NCBI GenBank assembly: GCA_949752745.1
Contig: OX457026.1
Span: forward strand, 45,765,256 to 45,829,255
Source: Protula sp. h YS-2021
Taxonomy: Eukaryota; Annelida; Polychaeta; Sabellida; Serpulidae
Reading direction: 5' to 3'
DNA: 64,000 nt
The notes beneath the pieces are model-generated. The model searched no databases. It was not told the DNA's origin and was given only the letters and a program-made list of their open reading frames with translations. The position numbers and the translations under genes were made by a program. How positions within the stretch are numbered: the stretch's first letter is position 1; each line of letters starts with the position of its first letter. Of this stretch, positions 20,203-29,377 are shown piece by piece.

Positions 20203-20321
20203 AACAGTAGTGTAGAAACAAGAGAATCACAACATAGCAAAGTATGTTTATATAAGAGAACCACAACATAGCAACGGATGTTTAGATAAGAGAACCACCA
20301 CACTGCAGTGCAGTGCAGTCC

Positions 20322-20472
20322 TTTTTATATGCGAAAGCAAAAGGAGCGAAATTTTGGCGAAAAGGGAGCGAAAATGCACCAATGAGAATGGGCTGTTAAG
20401 GGTGCATTTCTATTGGTGAGAAATAGACCATGTGATGTGAAAATTTCGCTCCTTTTGCTGCGGCATATAAAA
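20322..20472. promoter_or_regulatory. Symmetrical divergent promoter, left copy
   Basis: Two outward-facing TATA boxes (- strand TATAAAAA at 20322-20329; + strand TATAAAA at 20466-20472) enclose an inverted pair of AGCAAAAGGAGCGAAATTTT-type boxes, with GGTGCATTT and CCATGTGATG between. The - side leads to the PC4-like gene. The + side leads to a short-frame region. Repeated at 40832-40982. Confidence 0.65.
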
Positions 20473-20709
20473 GGGAGTGTATTGAAGAAAAAAGCCAGTT
20501 GGAAAGACGAAGTTGCCAAGCATGTCTATGGGACCCCCGTCCCTCCCTTTTTTACCATTGAGGCTTTGGAGTTGTTAGAGTGTGGTTTGGAGTGTGATTG
20601 ATGATGAGAGAAGGAAAAGGTTATTTGATGCAGTTTTTTTAGCATGAAGGTTTTTTGCAGTGCTTTGCAGTGCTTTGCACAGTGAGTTGTGTGAGTGTGG
20701 TTGGGAGTG

Positions 20710-21009
20710 ATGGCGAGAGAAGGAAAACGTCATTTGATGCAGTTGCAACGATTGCGAGCCATTGCGAGCGAAAGAAAGGTGTTTCCGGTGAAGAGTTTTT
20801 TGGTGGACGTATTGGCTTTTTTTTTTGAAAGAAGGCGGGTGCGCCGAGACGGAGGTTGGGGAGAGAGGAGAGGAGAGGAGGGGAGTATCAGAGGGAGGGG
20901 GGCTTGCAGTCTTTTTTTTTTTTTTGAAAGAAGGCGTGTGCGCCGAGACGGGGTGGGGGGGGGGGGGGTGGGGGAGAGAGAGAGGGTGACAGTATCAGAG
21001 TTTGTTTAA
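20710..21009 (+). CDS. Possible small basic protein in inner repeat (doubtful)
   Basis: ATG at 20710 opens 99 codons. The first 23 residues (MAREGKRHLMQLQRLRAIAS...) recur from an ATG in the right inner repeat (40605 downward). After that the frame is T-run and GA-rich low-complexity sequence duplicated in tandem, so only the first part could be genuine, perhaps as an exon. Alternatively it is a non-coding leader. Low confidence. Confidence 0.25.
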   Translation: MAREGKRHLMQLQRLRAIASERKVFPVKSFLVDVLAFFFERRRVRRDGGWGERRGEEGSIRGRGACSLFFFFERRRVRRDGVGGGGVGERERVTVSEFV

Positions 21010-21081
21010 TTTTTTTTAAAAGTTTTTCTTAAAGCATTTCCCACACATTCTCATGCATACTCACCCGAACACGATAGGTTT

Positions 21082-21125
21082 GTTTGCTTATTTCTTAATA
21101 GTTGGCGGCCGCTCTAGGAGCAGCC
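21082..21125 (-). terminator. 3' hairpin plus purine box of treble-clef gene
   Basis: On the - strand GGCTGCT...AGCGGCC (21125 to 21107) pairs with one G-U. Ten bases later comes AAGAAATAAGCAAAC (21096 to 21082). This mirrors GGCTGCC-TTTT-GGCAGCC plus AAAATAAGCAAAC at 40242-40284. The loop is less histone-like than the others (5 bases). Confidence 0.4.
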
Positions 21126-21166
21126 AGGAGACAAGCTCCTCACTGGTTTTTTGTTTATTTTAGTTT

Positions 21167-21721
21167 TTAGTTGTATGTGATGATGTTCCTCACCTGCCTG
21201 CCGCACTGGGACATTTGTTGGGATGTGAAAACGTAACAGTTGCTCTTCTTCTTACAAGTCAAACACCGCATGGTATACTGATCAGCCACGGCCCCAACAA
21301 ATGCCGCTGTGACTGTGCAAGGCAGGCAGGCGAGGAGTCCGCAGAGTGCGCAGATCGTCTTATCGCATTTGACCATGTAGTTGCATCCAGGGCAGATGGA
21401 GAGGTCGGTGCAGGTGTAGTAGTGCATCCACTCTGGATATTCCTCTTCTTCATGAATAGAAGGGATGGTCTCCCCCAGAATGGTGCTCCTGATGTACGCT
21501 TTCCTGAATTCTCCGTCTTGAATGTTGGCTATTCTTTTTCCTACGGTGATAATTCGATTGAAAGTGATGGGTACGCAAACCACATTGATGTTCTTCGGAT
21601 TAGGGAATTTTTCCATGAAGTATTTCCGATATGGTTCTTCACGCAGTGGTGTCGGATGAAATTCACACGTGTCGACGCGGTCGACACTCCTTTCTTCGTC
21701 AAAGTGAGGTTCAAACTCCAT
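21167..21721 (-). CDS. Treble-clef/RING-like zinc protein, copy B
   Basis: A 184-residue protein using the ATG at 21719-21721; three earlier codons open with TTG. Shares CVPITFNRIITVGKRI, NIQDGEFRKAYIRS and EEEEYPEW with 12481-13095. Cysteine pairs CPGC, CALC/CLPC and CLTC over residues ~113-160 form a RING or paired treble-clef pattern with a hydrophobic stretch between. TATATATAAG lies 38-47 bases upstream (21759-21768). Function unknown; ubiquitin-ligase or transcription-regulator roles are both possible. Confidence 0.75.
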   Translation of the reverse strand: MEFEPHFDEERSVDRVDTCEFHPTPLREEPYRKYFMEKFPNPKNINVVCVPITFNRIITVGKRIANIQDGEFRKAYIRSTILGETIPSIHEEEEYPEWMHYYTCTDLSICPGCNYMVKCDKTICALCGLLACLPCTVTAAFVGAVADQYTMRCLTCKKKSNCYVFTSQQMSQCGRQVRNIITYN

Positions 21722-21779
21722 TGCTGTCAAAGGCTGGAGAGGCTTGGATGAGCTGTAGCTTATATATACTCTGCAGCCA

Positions 21780-22140
21780 ATTGACGTCAGACCACCCTCC
21801 CCCCCTCCCCAAGAAAAATGTGTCGACGACCCCCCCCTCCCCTAGAGCAGAGTACAGAGTACAGAAACGACGAGAACCCTCCCCCCTCTACCACCAAAGA
21901 AGAGTAAAAAAATCATTTTCCCAAAAAGAAACTTATGTTAGGTTCCCCACACATTTTTCTTGACGAAATCGATAGCAGTGTAAACGAAACGTCATTTGTG
22001 CAGTTGTCAGCATGATTACGGGATTGGAAATAACAGCTTCCGCTGAAGCGTTGATGAAGCGCTGAAGTGTACCACCGCCCCCTCCCTCCCCAAAAAAAAA
22101 CTTCATAAAACCCCCTCCCCTCCCTCCCCTCCCCCAAAAA
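21780..22140. other. C-tract-rich intergenic region between divergent genes
   Basis: Holds several C-runs (ACCCCCCCCTCCCC type), GTGTCGACGAC and AGAGTACAGAGTAC phrases related to the degenerate repeats at 38920-39260, and no gene. It separates the treble-clef gene (-) from the Cys-rich gene (+), the same place where copy A has its minisatellite. Confidence 0.5.
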
Positions 22141-22144
22141 CTCA

Positions 22145-22152
22145 TATATAAG
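22145..22152 (+). promoter_or_regulatory. TATA box of Cys-rich gene
   Basis: TATATAAG, 55 bases before the ATG at 22207. Confidence 0.55.
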
Positions 22153-22206
22153 TGAGGCTGTTGTCGGGAAAAAGTCACCAAACGCCATTTGTCAGAGGTA
22201 CACAAG

Positions 22207-22716
22207 ATGAACTCGCCAGCTTTTGCCATAGATGACCTGAGCCGCTTCGAAGCAGATGAGGTAGTTATGATTGTGATGCCGTTGAAGGATGAGAGGGCAA
22301 AGGCCGAGATGAACTATGCTTTGGAGGAAGCTTTACAGTTTCCATCCGCTGTGGCTCCAGTGGAGGAAAAGAAGACAGTGAGAGTGCGAAGGAAGGACGG
22401 TGAGATAGTGACGATGACAACCGAGTGTTATAAGTACTGGGTGTGGCTGGAGTATGAAGGGCAGCCACACAATTGCCCGGTGAAACATAATGCCCCACGG
22501 CATTACTGCTGTAAAACGTGTGGTGGATTGCTCCCGCACAACTTTACGGCAACATTGTCAGGACCGGAGCTGCTTAAAGATTGCTGGTGGTGCGGGGCAA
22601 CGCTAAAGAACTTTGGTTATTACAACTTCCATCCATTCAGATGCTCCAGGAGGCCGTTTACAATGAATGAATTCTACCGCTACCAGTGTGATTGCGGAAA
22701 GCCAACGTGTTGGTGA
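22207..22716 (+). CDS. Cys-rich zinc protein (CCKTC...CWWC), copy B
   Basis: An intact 169-residue protein. The N-terminal third is acidic and helical (DERAKAEMNYALEEAL). Then follows a compact domain: YKYWVWLEYEGQPHNC, HYCCKTCGGLL, CWWCGATL, YYNFHPFRCSRRPFT and YQCDCGKPTCW, giving at least three metal-binding Cys clusters. No named family recognised. Conserved in copy A (11486-11830). It precedes the PolB gene in the same direction with its own TATA box. Followed by a decayed tandem copy. Confidence 0.7.
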   Translation: MNSPAFAIDDLSRFEADEVVMIVMPLKDERAKAEMNYALEEALQFPSAVAPVEEKKTVRVRRKDGEIVTMTTECYKYWVWLEYEGQPHNCPVKHNAPRHYCCKTCGGLLPHNFTATLSGPELLKDCWWCGATLKNFGYYNFHPFRCSRRPFTMNEFYRYQCDCGKPTCW

Positions 22717-22879
22717 AGAGTGGACATCCTGGTCGGGTACATTCTGGTGGAAATGACGGTTACATCAGCGCTCTCTCTGTGTATAGTGTTTAACGTTTTT
22801 AGTTAACTTTAGACATTTTTAGTTTGTGAATGACATTTGCATTTAACGTTAAATTGTTTAATATATTTTATCATTGTGG

Positions 22880-23290
22880 TAGCGATGAAAGATGAGAAGG
22901 CAAAGGCTGAGATGGACTATGCTTTGGAGGAAGCTTTACAGTTTCCATCCGCTGTGGCTCCAGTGAAGGAAAAAGAAGGTAGTGCGGAGGAAGGACGGTG
23001 AGATAGTGACGATGACAACCGAGTGCTATAAGTGCTGGGGTGTGGCTGGAGTACGAAGGGCAGCCACACAATTGCCCCCACGGCATTACTGCTGAAAACG
23101 TGTGGTTGATTACTCCCGTACAACTTTACGGCGACATTGTCAGGACCGGAGCTGCTTAAAGATTGCTGGTGGTGGTGCGGGGCAACGCTAAAGAACTTTG
23201 GTTATTACAACTTCCATCCATTCAGATGCTCCAGGAGGCCGTTTACAATGAATTCTACCGCTACCAGTGTGATTGCAGAAAGTTAACGTG
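22880..23290 (+). pseudogene. Decayed tandem copy of the Cys-rich gene
   Basis: Repeats the sequence of 22263-22716 from ATGAAAGATGAGAAGGC onward, including the 3' region (ACATCCTGGTCGGGTACAT, TTTAACGTT repeats to about 23520). Several one-base indels break the frame (for example extra G in the TGCTGGGG segment), and the N-terminus and a few bases before CCACGGCATTAC are missing. Confidence 0.75.
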
Positions 23291-23622
23291 TTGGTGAAGA
23301 GTGAACATCCTGGTCGGGTACATCCTGGTGGAAATGACTGTTACATCAGACTCTATGTGTTTATAGTGTTTATAGTGTTTAACGTTTTTTGGTTATCTTT
23401 TAGCATTTGTGTTCGCGAATGACATTTGCATTTAACGTTAAATTGTTTAATATATTTTTATTTTGTTTGCGAATGACATTATTTACATTTAACGCTAACT
23501 TGTTTAATATATTTTATAGCATGAAATATTTGTGGTTTATCTTATAGTTAAGTGAAAGTTGTGTTAGATGTGAGAACCAAAATAAGAACGATTTTTACTT
23601 CAGACAGTTCTCTGTGTGCGTG

Positions 23623-23631
23623 TATATAAAA
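23623..23631 (+). promoter_or_regulatory. TATA box of the polymerase gene
   Basis: TATATAAAA, 58 bases before the ATG at 23689; the equivalent TATAAAAGG box precedes the copy A polymerase ATG by a similar distance. Confidence 0.6.
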
Positions 23632-23688
23632 AGGGAGGGGAGGGAACATCACATCAGTTTTTAGTAGTTCACGGCGGCGGCAACAAGG

Positions 23689-26600
23689 ATGGCTATGAAT
23701 TCAGACACACCAGTGTTTGTCATGAGTGCAAACGGACATTTCCATTTCTGGACTTGTATGTGGCACATACATGTAAACCAGCAAGGTTGAAACGTGCTCG
23801 TGAAGAGCTTGTTCAGCAGAGAGAAGTGAAGAGACAAAAGACGATGCAAGATAGCATTATCAGACCTGATCCGTTCCTCTGCTGTGGATGTGTAAAGATA
23901 TTCGCATCTATGGAAGCGTTTGACACACATGTATGTGTACCGATGGAAGAACCAAAGAGAGTACAAGTAGGGAGAGGGAGAAGAGTGAGTCTTGGTGAAA
24001 ACGCACAGGAAAGACGGTTTGAGCCTGAAGATGGATCGGATTTATTACTTGAAATGCGGCAACAAGAGAATCGGATTAAGAGACATTTGTTGGAGACCTT
24101 AAACCATGGCATGAAATGGTACATTGTCGTGCATGCACGCTTCAAGAAACTGACGGCGAATGCTGAAGGCGTGATGGTAGAACAAGTGGATAATGCTTTT
24201 ATCAGCAGTCGAACATATATAGCCTACAATCCAGAGGATATTGAACAGGACTTGCCAGAAGCCTATAAAGAATTGTTTACCAAGTTTGATGAACATGAGC
24301 GACAAGGTTCTGGCTGGGTGTTGGATAACATCCTGTATATTGAAGTGCATACAGCTACATCAGCACCTCTGGAAGCGAGCAGTTATATCAAACTGCCGAA
24401 GAAAGTAAAGAATACATTAGGTGTGTTAAACATTCAGAATAAAGACAACAAGTGTTTCTTATGGTCTGTACTGGCTCACCTTCACCCTTCAACAAATGCA
24501 AACCCACAGCGTGTGCATCAATACATGGCATTTGAGAAGGAATTGAAGGTGGAAGGTATGACATTTCCGACACCGATTAAGGACATTCCAAAATTTGAAA
24601 AGGAGAATGATGTATCCATCAACGTGTTTGGATATGAACAGGATGTAGTTACAACTCCGATACAACTGAGTCGAAACACCAGCGCGAGAGAAATCAACTT
24701 ACTTTTGATTAGCAATGACAAGACAAGGCATTATTGACTCATCAAGAATTTCAGCAGACTGATGGCTTATCGTACCAAGTATAATGGAGCAATATTTTAC
24801 TGTTTCAACTGTCTTCACGGGTTTATGCGACAAGATCTGTTAGACAAGCATCGCGAAGTGTGTGGCAAGCATGGAGCGCAACGTTTATCATTCCCCAAGG
24901 AACCCTTCATCAAGTTTAAGAATGTAGCCAAACAACAGCGAGTACCTTTTGTGATTTATGCAGACTTTGAATGTTTCACGAAAAAGCATGAAGAAGGAGA
25001 CAAGCATCAACATCATCGTCCAAACAGCTTTGCCTATGTGGTTGTGAGCCAGTATGACACACGTGCCCCAGTCCTGTATCGAGGAGACAATGCTGTGAAA
25101 GTCTTTTTAGACCATATGGTGAATGAGCGTGATCGTATTGTGCATGGTTTACAAAAGCCAAAGGAGATGGTGATGACTCGTGAAGACAAAGAGGATTTCA
25201 GGACTGCTGTCGACTGCTACATTTGTCATGAGCCTCTAGGAGCAGATCGTGTGAGAGATCATGATCATATCAATGGCAAATACCGTGGAGCTGCACATAG
25301 TGAATGCAATTTACAATTCCGATTTCGAAAGGATCAGCAGGGGGATAAAGATTCTTTTATCATCCCTGTCTTTTTTCCACAATTTGCGAGGCTATGACAG
25401 TCATTTGATCATGGAGGAAATTGGAAAGTTCAAAGATGAAACGATTACAGTCATTCCCAACACCGTTGAGAAATGTATTGCATTCTACATGAGCAATCTG
25501 AAATTTATGGACAGTTATCAGTTCATGAGTACTTCTCTACAGAAGTTGGTATCCAACCTGGCGGCAGAAGGGAAAGATAACTTTGATAACATGACCTCTC
25601 ACATTCACGATAGCGACCAGCAAGAGTTACTGTTGAGAAAGGGAGTGTACCCCTACGATTACGTGGATGAGTCATCCAAGTTTGCTGAAACACAACTGCC
25701 GTCCAAGGACAAGTTTTACAGTCAGCTTAGTGAAGAAGGCATTAGCGATGAGGATTATGTGCATGCACAGAAGGTGTGGGAGACATTCCACTGTACTACA
25801 TTTGGTGAATACCATGACTTGTACCTGAAATCAGATGTGTTACTGCTGGCTGACGTGTTTGAAAACTTTCGTCACGTATGTCTCAACACGTATAAATTGG
25901 ATCCTGCCCACTACTATACAGCGCCAGGACTGTCGTGGGATGCGATGTTAAAAGCGACAAAGGTGAAGTTGGAATTGATCAATGACATTGACATGTACCA
26001 AATGGTTGAACAAGGTCTACGCGGAGGAATATCTGTCATCACACACAAGTATGCGAAAGCAAATAACCCCTACGTAGCAGAGTATGATTCCATGAAACCA
26101 ACCCATTACCTGATGTACCTGGATGCAAACAAATTGTACGGTTGGGCCATGTCACAAAGCATGCCGGAAAGTGGATTTATGTGGGTGAGCGAGCCAGAAT
26201 CCATTGACTTCATGGAAGTGGATGAAGATGATGAAATTGGAAACATTTTAGAGGTGGATTTGGAATACCTACAAGCCATTCATGATGGTCATAATCACTA
26301 CCCAGTAGCTCCAGAACGGAAATGTGTGAAGGTGGGAAAATTATCAGAGCATAGTCAGAAGCTACGGAAAGATCTAAACATGAAAGATAAACCTAGTGAA
26401 AAGCTCATTCCCAACTTGTGTGACAAGAAGAAATATGTACTTCATTATAGAAATTTACAGCAATATGTGTCACTGGGATTGAAAGTCACGAAAGTGCATC
26501 GTGCCATCATGTTTGCACAGAGCAAATGGTTGGCGAAATACATCTCGTTGAACACGGAAAAGAGAAAGTTGGCTAAGAACCCGTTTGAGAAAGATTTTTT

Positions 26601-27375
26601 CAAATTGATGAACAACTCTGTGTTTGGCAAAACCATGGAAAATGTGAGAAAATGCATCAATGTGGAACTCGTTCACAAGGAAAAGCGGTTCAAGAAACTT
26701 GTAGCCAAACCTTCATTCCACCGATTTAGAATTTTCAACAAAGATTTGACTGCGGTACATTCACACAAAGTGGATTTGCTTCTGGATAAGCCCATTCAAG
26801 TCGGCTTCTCCATTCTTGACCTCAGCAAAGTGCTCATGTTTGACTTTCATTACAACTACATCATGACCAAGTATCCCGACGCCAAGTTGTTGTTCAGCGA
26901 CACCGACAGTCTATGTTATGACATAGAAACGGATGATATCTACAAGGATATGCAGGAAGATGCTGACTTGTTCGACACAAGTGACTATCCCCCAGATCAT
27001 TTCTTGCATTCCAACGTGAGCAAGAAAGTGCTTGGGAAAATGAAAGATGAGACGGTAGGTATCCCCATTGAAGAGTTTGTTGGACTTCGGCCGAAAATGT
27101 ACAGCATGATGTATGGTGGGAAAGAAAAACGTGCGGCTAAAGGTATTACTCAAGCGTGTCAAAGACGTATGAAACATAAGCAGTATAAAGACAGTTTGTT
27201 CAACCAAACGCAGATGATGGTGACAGGACACACCATTCGAAGTCATGACCACCAGATTTTATCGGAGAAGTTGAGGAAAGTAGCTCTCTCCCCCTTTGAT
27301 GATAAGCGATACGTGTTGAATGATGGCTATTCCACTTTGGCGCATGGGCATTACAAGGCAGCAGCAGCAGTATAA
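23689..27375 (+). pseudogene. polB: Protein-primed family B DNA polymerase, copy B, three lesions
   Basis: About 1,220 codons. Order: CxxC-H-type fingers (CHECKRTFPF, CCGCVKIF), conserved N-terminal domain (KWYIVVHARFKKLT; CFLWSVLAHLHP), ExoI (YADFECF), endonuclease-VII-like zinc insertion (CYICHEPL...DHDHINGKYRG), ExoII (FHNLRGYDSHLIM), motif A (YLDANKLYGWAMS), motif B (NNSVFGKTMEN), motif C (SDTDSLCYD). All polymerase acidic residues are present. Breaks: one base missing near 23720 against copy A, in-frame TGA at 24735-24737 where copy A has a Cys codon, and one T too many in the T-run at 25371-25376. It would replicate the element from protein-primed ends if whole. Confidence 0.9.
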
Positions 27376-27378
27376 AAA
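27371..27378 (+). promoter_or_regulatory. TATA box of second PC4-like gene
   Basis: TATAAAAA directly follows the polymerase stop codon region and lies 60 bases before the ATG at 27438, followed by a G-run. Confidence 0.55.
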
Positions 27379-27437
27379 GGGGGGGGGGGGAGAGACTTTC
27401 GCCAAAACTTCAGAGTTGGTTGAGGGTGTGTGTGAAC

Positions 27438-27737
27438 ATGAATCGAAAAAGATCTGCAACAACGGATATGGATACTCTGGCAGATATGGTGAAAGACTTG
27501 AACGTGAAAAATCCCACCACCATCAAGAAATTAAAAGTGGAGACGGCACCACCACAGTCGTGGGATGGAATGCTTTCTCTAGGCAATGGAAAGTATATCA
27601 AGATTATGAAACAAAGCAATGAAGGTGTGGTGAACATTCGCAAATACCTCAGAGATGAGGGGACTGGAAGGAACCGTCCTACGAAAAAGGGTATCTTGCT
27701 GACAATACCTGAAGAAGCAGGTGAAAGAAGTGGATAA
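27438..27737 (+). CDS. PC4/p15-like ssDNA-binding protein 2, C-terminally truncated
   Basis: 99 residues from the ATG at 27438 (the frame opens earlier at a non-ATG). A Lys/Asp-rich N-terminus is followed by GKYIKIMKQSNEGVVNIRKYL and PTKKGILL, the PC4 core. Compared with 7076-7429 about 13 bases are missing near 27709, removing the conserved W..LK helix and shifting into an early stop. The missing helix is part of the fold, so this copy is probably impaired. Directly downstream of PolB: a likely partner in replication or late transcription. Confidence 0.7.
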   Translation: MNRKRSATTDMDTLADMVKDLNVKNPTTIKKLKVETAPPQSWDGMLSLGNGKYIKIMKQSNEGVVNIRKYLRDEGTGRNRPTKKGILLTIPEEAGERSG

Positions 27738-27781
27738 AAGGCTTCGCAGACAAGACGACAAGTCATAACAAGGTAACAATC

Positions 27782-28156
27782 ATGAATGCACTCATGTTAA
27801 ACGATGGTGTTTACCTTAAAGTAAATGAGAGAAATGAAGTGATGATGGGTTCTCGGAGAAGTTCTGCTTATCGGTTTAAACCTGAAGTGTGGAAAGACTT
27901 TAAAAACATACTGCTTGAAGCTGGGTTTGAACGTAGATTTGAAAATAAATTGGAAGTGACGGTGGCTGAATATGATTCTTACATACGTGTGACATTCTGT
28001 AGATATGTTTTACAGGATTATCTAAAGGATTATAAGGGAGTTGTGCCAGATACACCATATGCACAGTTGATCTTCTTTGATATCAAGAACTGTCGCGCAG
28101 TCTTACGATTCCTAGAAGTTATACAACATCCACTGTTCAACATCATCCGAGTATAA
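27782..28156 (+). CDS. Small beta-rich conserved protein, unknown function
   Basis: An intact 124-residue protein with ATG at 27782, 44 bases after the previous stop. Homologous to 6659-7060 (YRFKPEVWKDFKN, GVVPDTPY, CRAVLRFLEVIQHP). Alternating hydrophobic strands followed by a Trp helix recall the neighbouring PC4-like proteins. The product of 36930-37187 has a similar G-V/L-Y/F-L-K/R start and WK motif. No named domain. Confidence 0.65.
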   Translation: MNALMLNDGVYLKVNERNEVMMGSRRSSAYRFKPEVWKDFKNILLEAGFERRFENKLEVTVAEYDSYIRVTFCRYVLQDYLKDYKGVVPDTPYAQLIFFDIKNCRAVLRFLEVIQHPLFNIIRV

Positions 28157-28174
28157 ATATTTTACACAGACCAG

Positions 28175-28360
28175 ATGGAAGACGACTATTTGATGGATTA
28201 TGAACCCATGACATATGAATTCTCCTATCTGAGAAACTTATGTGATGACATTGTGCTACGGCATTTTGGACAGTATCTTGTCCTATCGCTTAATGACCAA
28301 TCCGTGTTGAAGGATCACCTAGACAAGTTGAGAATACCCGGCTTTCTCCTAGCAGTCTGA
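28175..28360 (+). CDS. Small conserved protein MEDDYLMD, unknown function
   Basis: 61 residues, ATG at 28175, 18 bases after the previous stop, with TATAAATAT just upstream at about 28152. Homologous to 6450-6641 over its whole length (CDDIVLRHFGQY, DQSVLKDHLDKLRIPGFLL). Acidic start, helical remainder. The stop differs from copy A and overlaps the ATG region of the next frame. Confidence 0.6.
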   Translation: MEDDYLMDYEPMTYEFSYLRNLCDDIVLRHFGQYLVLSLNDQSVLKDHLDKLRIPGFLLAV

Positions 28361-28812
28361 ATGAGATGTGCGTGTGACTGAGAACGGTCTAGACGTGTTT
28401 GTACAATTTCGCCAATATGACGAGCTTACAGAAGACTGCGACATCATCAACCTCAGCACAGTGGAATGGAACGCGCTGTTACACGCATTGGTTTGGGAAG
28501 AATCTTCTGCTTGAATTCAAAGAGGAGGAGGATGGAATACAACTCAAGCGGGGTACCAAATCCATTGAGGTGACACAGCCTATGCGGCTGATGCGGCTGA
28601 TGGACATAGAAGAAGGATATGAACTGAAACTGTCTGAACATGAAACTGTTAAAGTGATAAAATTTGGTGATGTGCGTTATGTGAGCTTTCATAGCATTTA
28701 CAAACGTGGGTGTAATGTCTATGATACCTATATTAATTTAAATTCTAATGAATGGCATGCATTGATCAATGTATTGAGAAAAAAAAACTGTAAAAAAGTA
28801 GTTGGTAGATAA
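28361..28812 (+). pseudogene. Double-repeat small protein, broken in copy B
   Basis: Homologue of the 142-codon frame at 6018-6446. The first repeat (LDVFVQFRQYDEL...LSTVEWNALL) and the second (YVSFHSIYKRGCN...INLNSNEWHALI) are in different frames. The first ends in TGA at about 28516. The remaining long frame opens at a non-ATG codon at 28399 and carries the second repeat to 28812. Last gene of the + block. Confidence 0.65.
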
Positions 28813-28839
28813 GAAGCGGGGAGTGGGTTTGGAAAACAC

Positions 28840-28881
28840 AATAAAACAAGACCAGTTTGAAACTTGAGAGTTTTTTTTATT
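28840..28881. terminator. Back-to-back polyadenylation signals, centre of Polinton B
   Basis: AATAAA on + at 28840-28845 and on - at 28881-28876 (TTTATT) are 30 bases apart between the convergent early (+) and late (-) blocks. The - signal is 56 bases past the protease stop. Confidence 0.65.
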
Positions 28882-28936
28882 CCCAAAAACTTGAACAATT
28901 ATTCAACAACTTAACTACAGATTAACTACACCAACA

Positions 28937-29377
28937 TTAATAAAACAAAGGTTTATAATGTCTATAGACAAAATCCTTTACAATAAAATCACCATCCTTT
29001 CTTTTTACTATATTCACAATCTCAAACATACTCTGACCTGGAGCTCTATGCCATATATAATATACACAATAAAAACCACATGCCGATGATATCGGCGTTT
29101 GTAATGAGATGGAATTATACATATAGTCATTTCTTAAAAACGTTTCTAAACGATCATCGAGAGGTAACAGTCCATAAGAGTCAAAGTATTCTACAGGGTC
29201 TTTGTCATAATACACTGCCACCCAATGCTCTCCTGGTTCATCATGATCGTCTGTGTTGATGACATAGGCACCGCGTTGTAAAGAAGGTGGTAACTGGTCC
29301 ATGGCAAACACACCTTGAAACAAGTCTTTGGTCGCGGCATCGTGGCTCAATATGGCTTCTATCTGCTTCGTGTTCAT
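28937..29377 (-). CDS. Adenain-like cysteine protease (C5-type)
   Basis: An intact 146-residue protein with ATG at 29377. Catalytic pattern in order: His in GEHWVAVYY (~residue 51), acidic residue in EYFDSYG, Gln and Cys in the LQTPISSACGFYCVYY block. Ulp1/adenain-type proteases process virion precursors in adenoviruses and Polintons. Its ATG overlaps the stop of the capsid gene (ATGA). Last gene of the late block, just before the central polyadenylation signal. No lesion visible. Confidence 0.85.
   Translation of the reverse strand: MNTKQIEAILSHDAATKDLFQGVFAMDQLPPSLQRGAYVINTDDHDEPGEHWVAVYYDKDPVEYFDSYGLLPLDDRLETFLRNDYMYNSISLQTPISSACGFYCVYYIWHRAPGQSMFEIVNIVKRKDGDFIVKDFVYRHYKPLFY

Larger units (their letters stand above)
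20205..21096 (+). repeat. Inner inverted repeat, left copy
   Basis: Inverse of 40272-41098. Contains repeated AGAGAACCACAACATAGCAA units, the divergent promoter (20322-20472), GAGAAGGAAAA-TTTGATGCAG repeats, a duplicated T-run/GAAAGAAGGCG unit and the 3' purine box of the next gene. With the outer arm it forms a two-part terminal repeat interrupted on the left by 1.4 kb carrying the C2H2 and PC4 genes. Confidence 0.85.

Noticed and set aside
21107..21118. GGCCGC/GCGGCCGC site as sign of vector contamination
   Set aside because: The rare-cutter sequence is part of a 3' hairpin homologous to the one at 40242-40259, so it belongs to the element.
23616..23688. N-terminal extension of the polymerase frame starting at 23616
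   Set aside because: The start codon is GTG and the stretch contains the TATA box; the homologous copy starts at an ATG equivalent to 23689.
24735..24737. Selenocysteine reading of the in-frame TGA in PolB
   Set aside because: Copy A has an ordinary Cys codon there, no SECIS-like structure is evident, and other lesions exist in the same gene.
25371..25376. Programmed frameshift in PolB
   Set aside because: Copy A has one T fewer here and stays in frame across this spot, so the extra T looks like a lesion or base-call error rather than a recoding site; kept only as something to check by reads.
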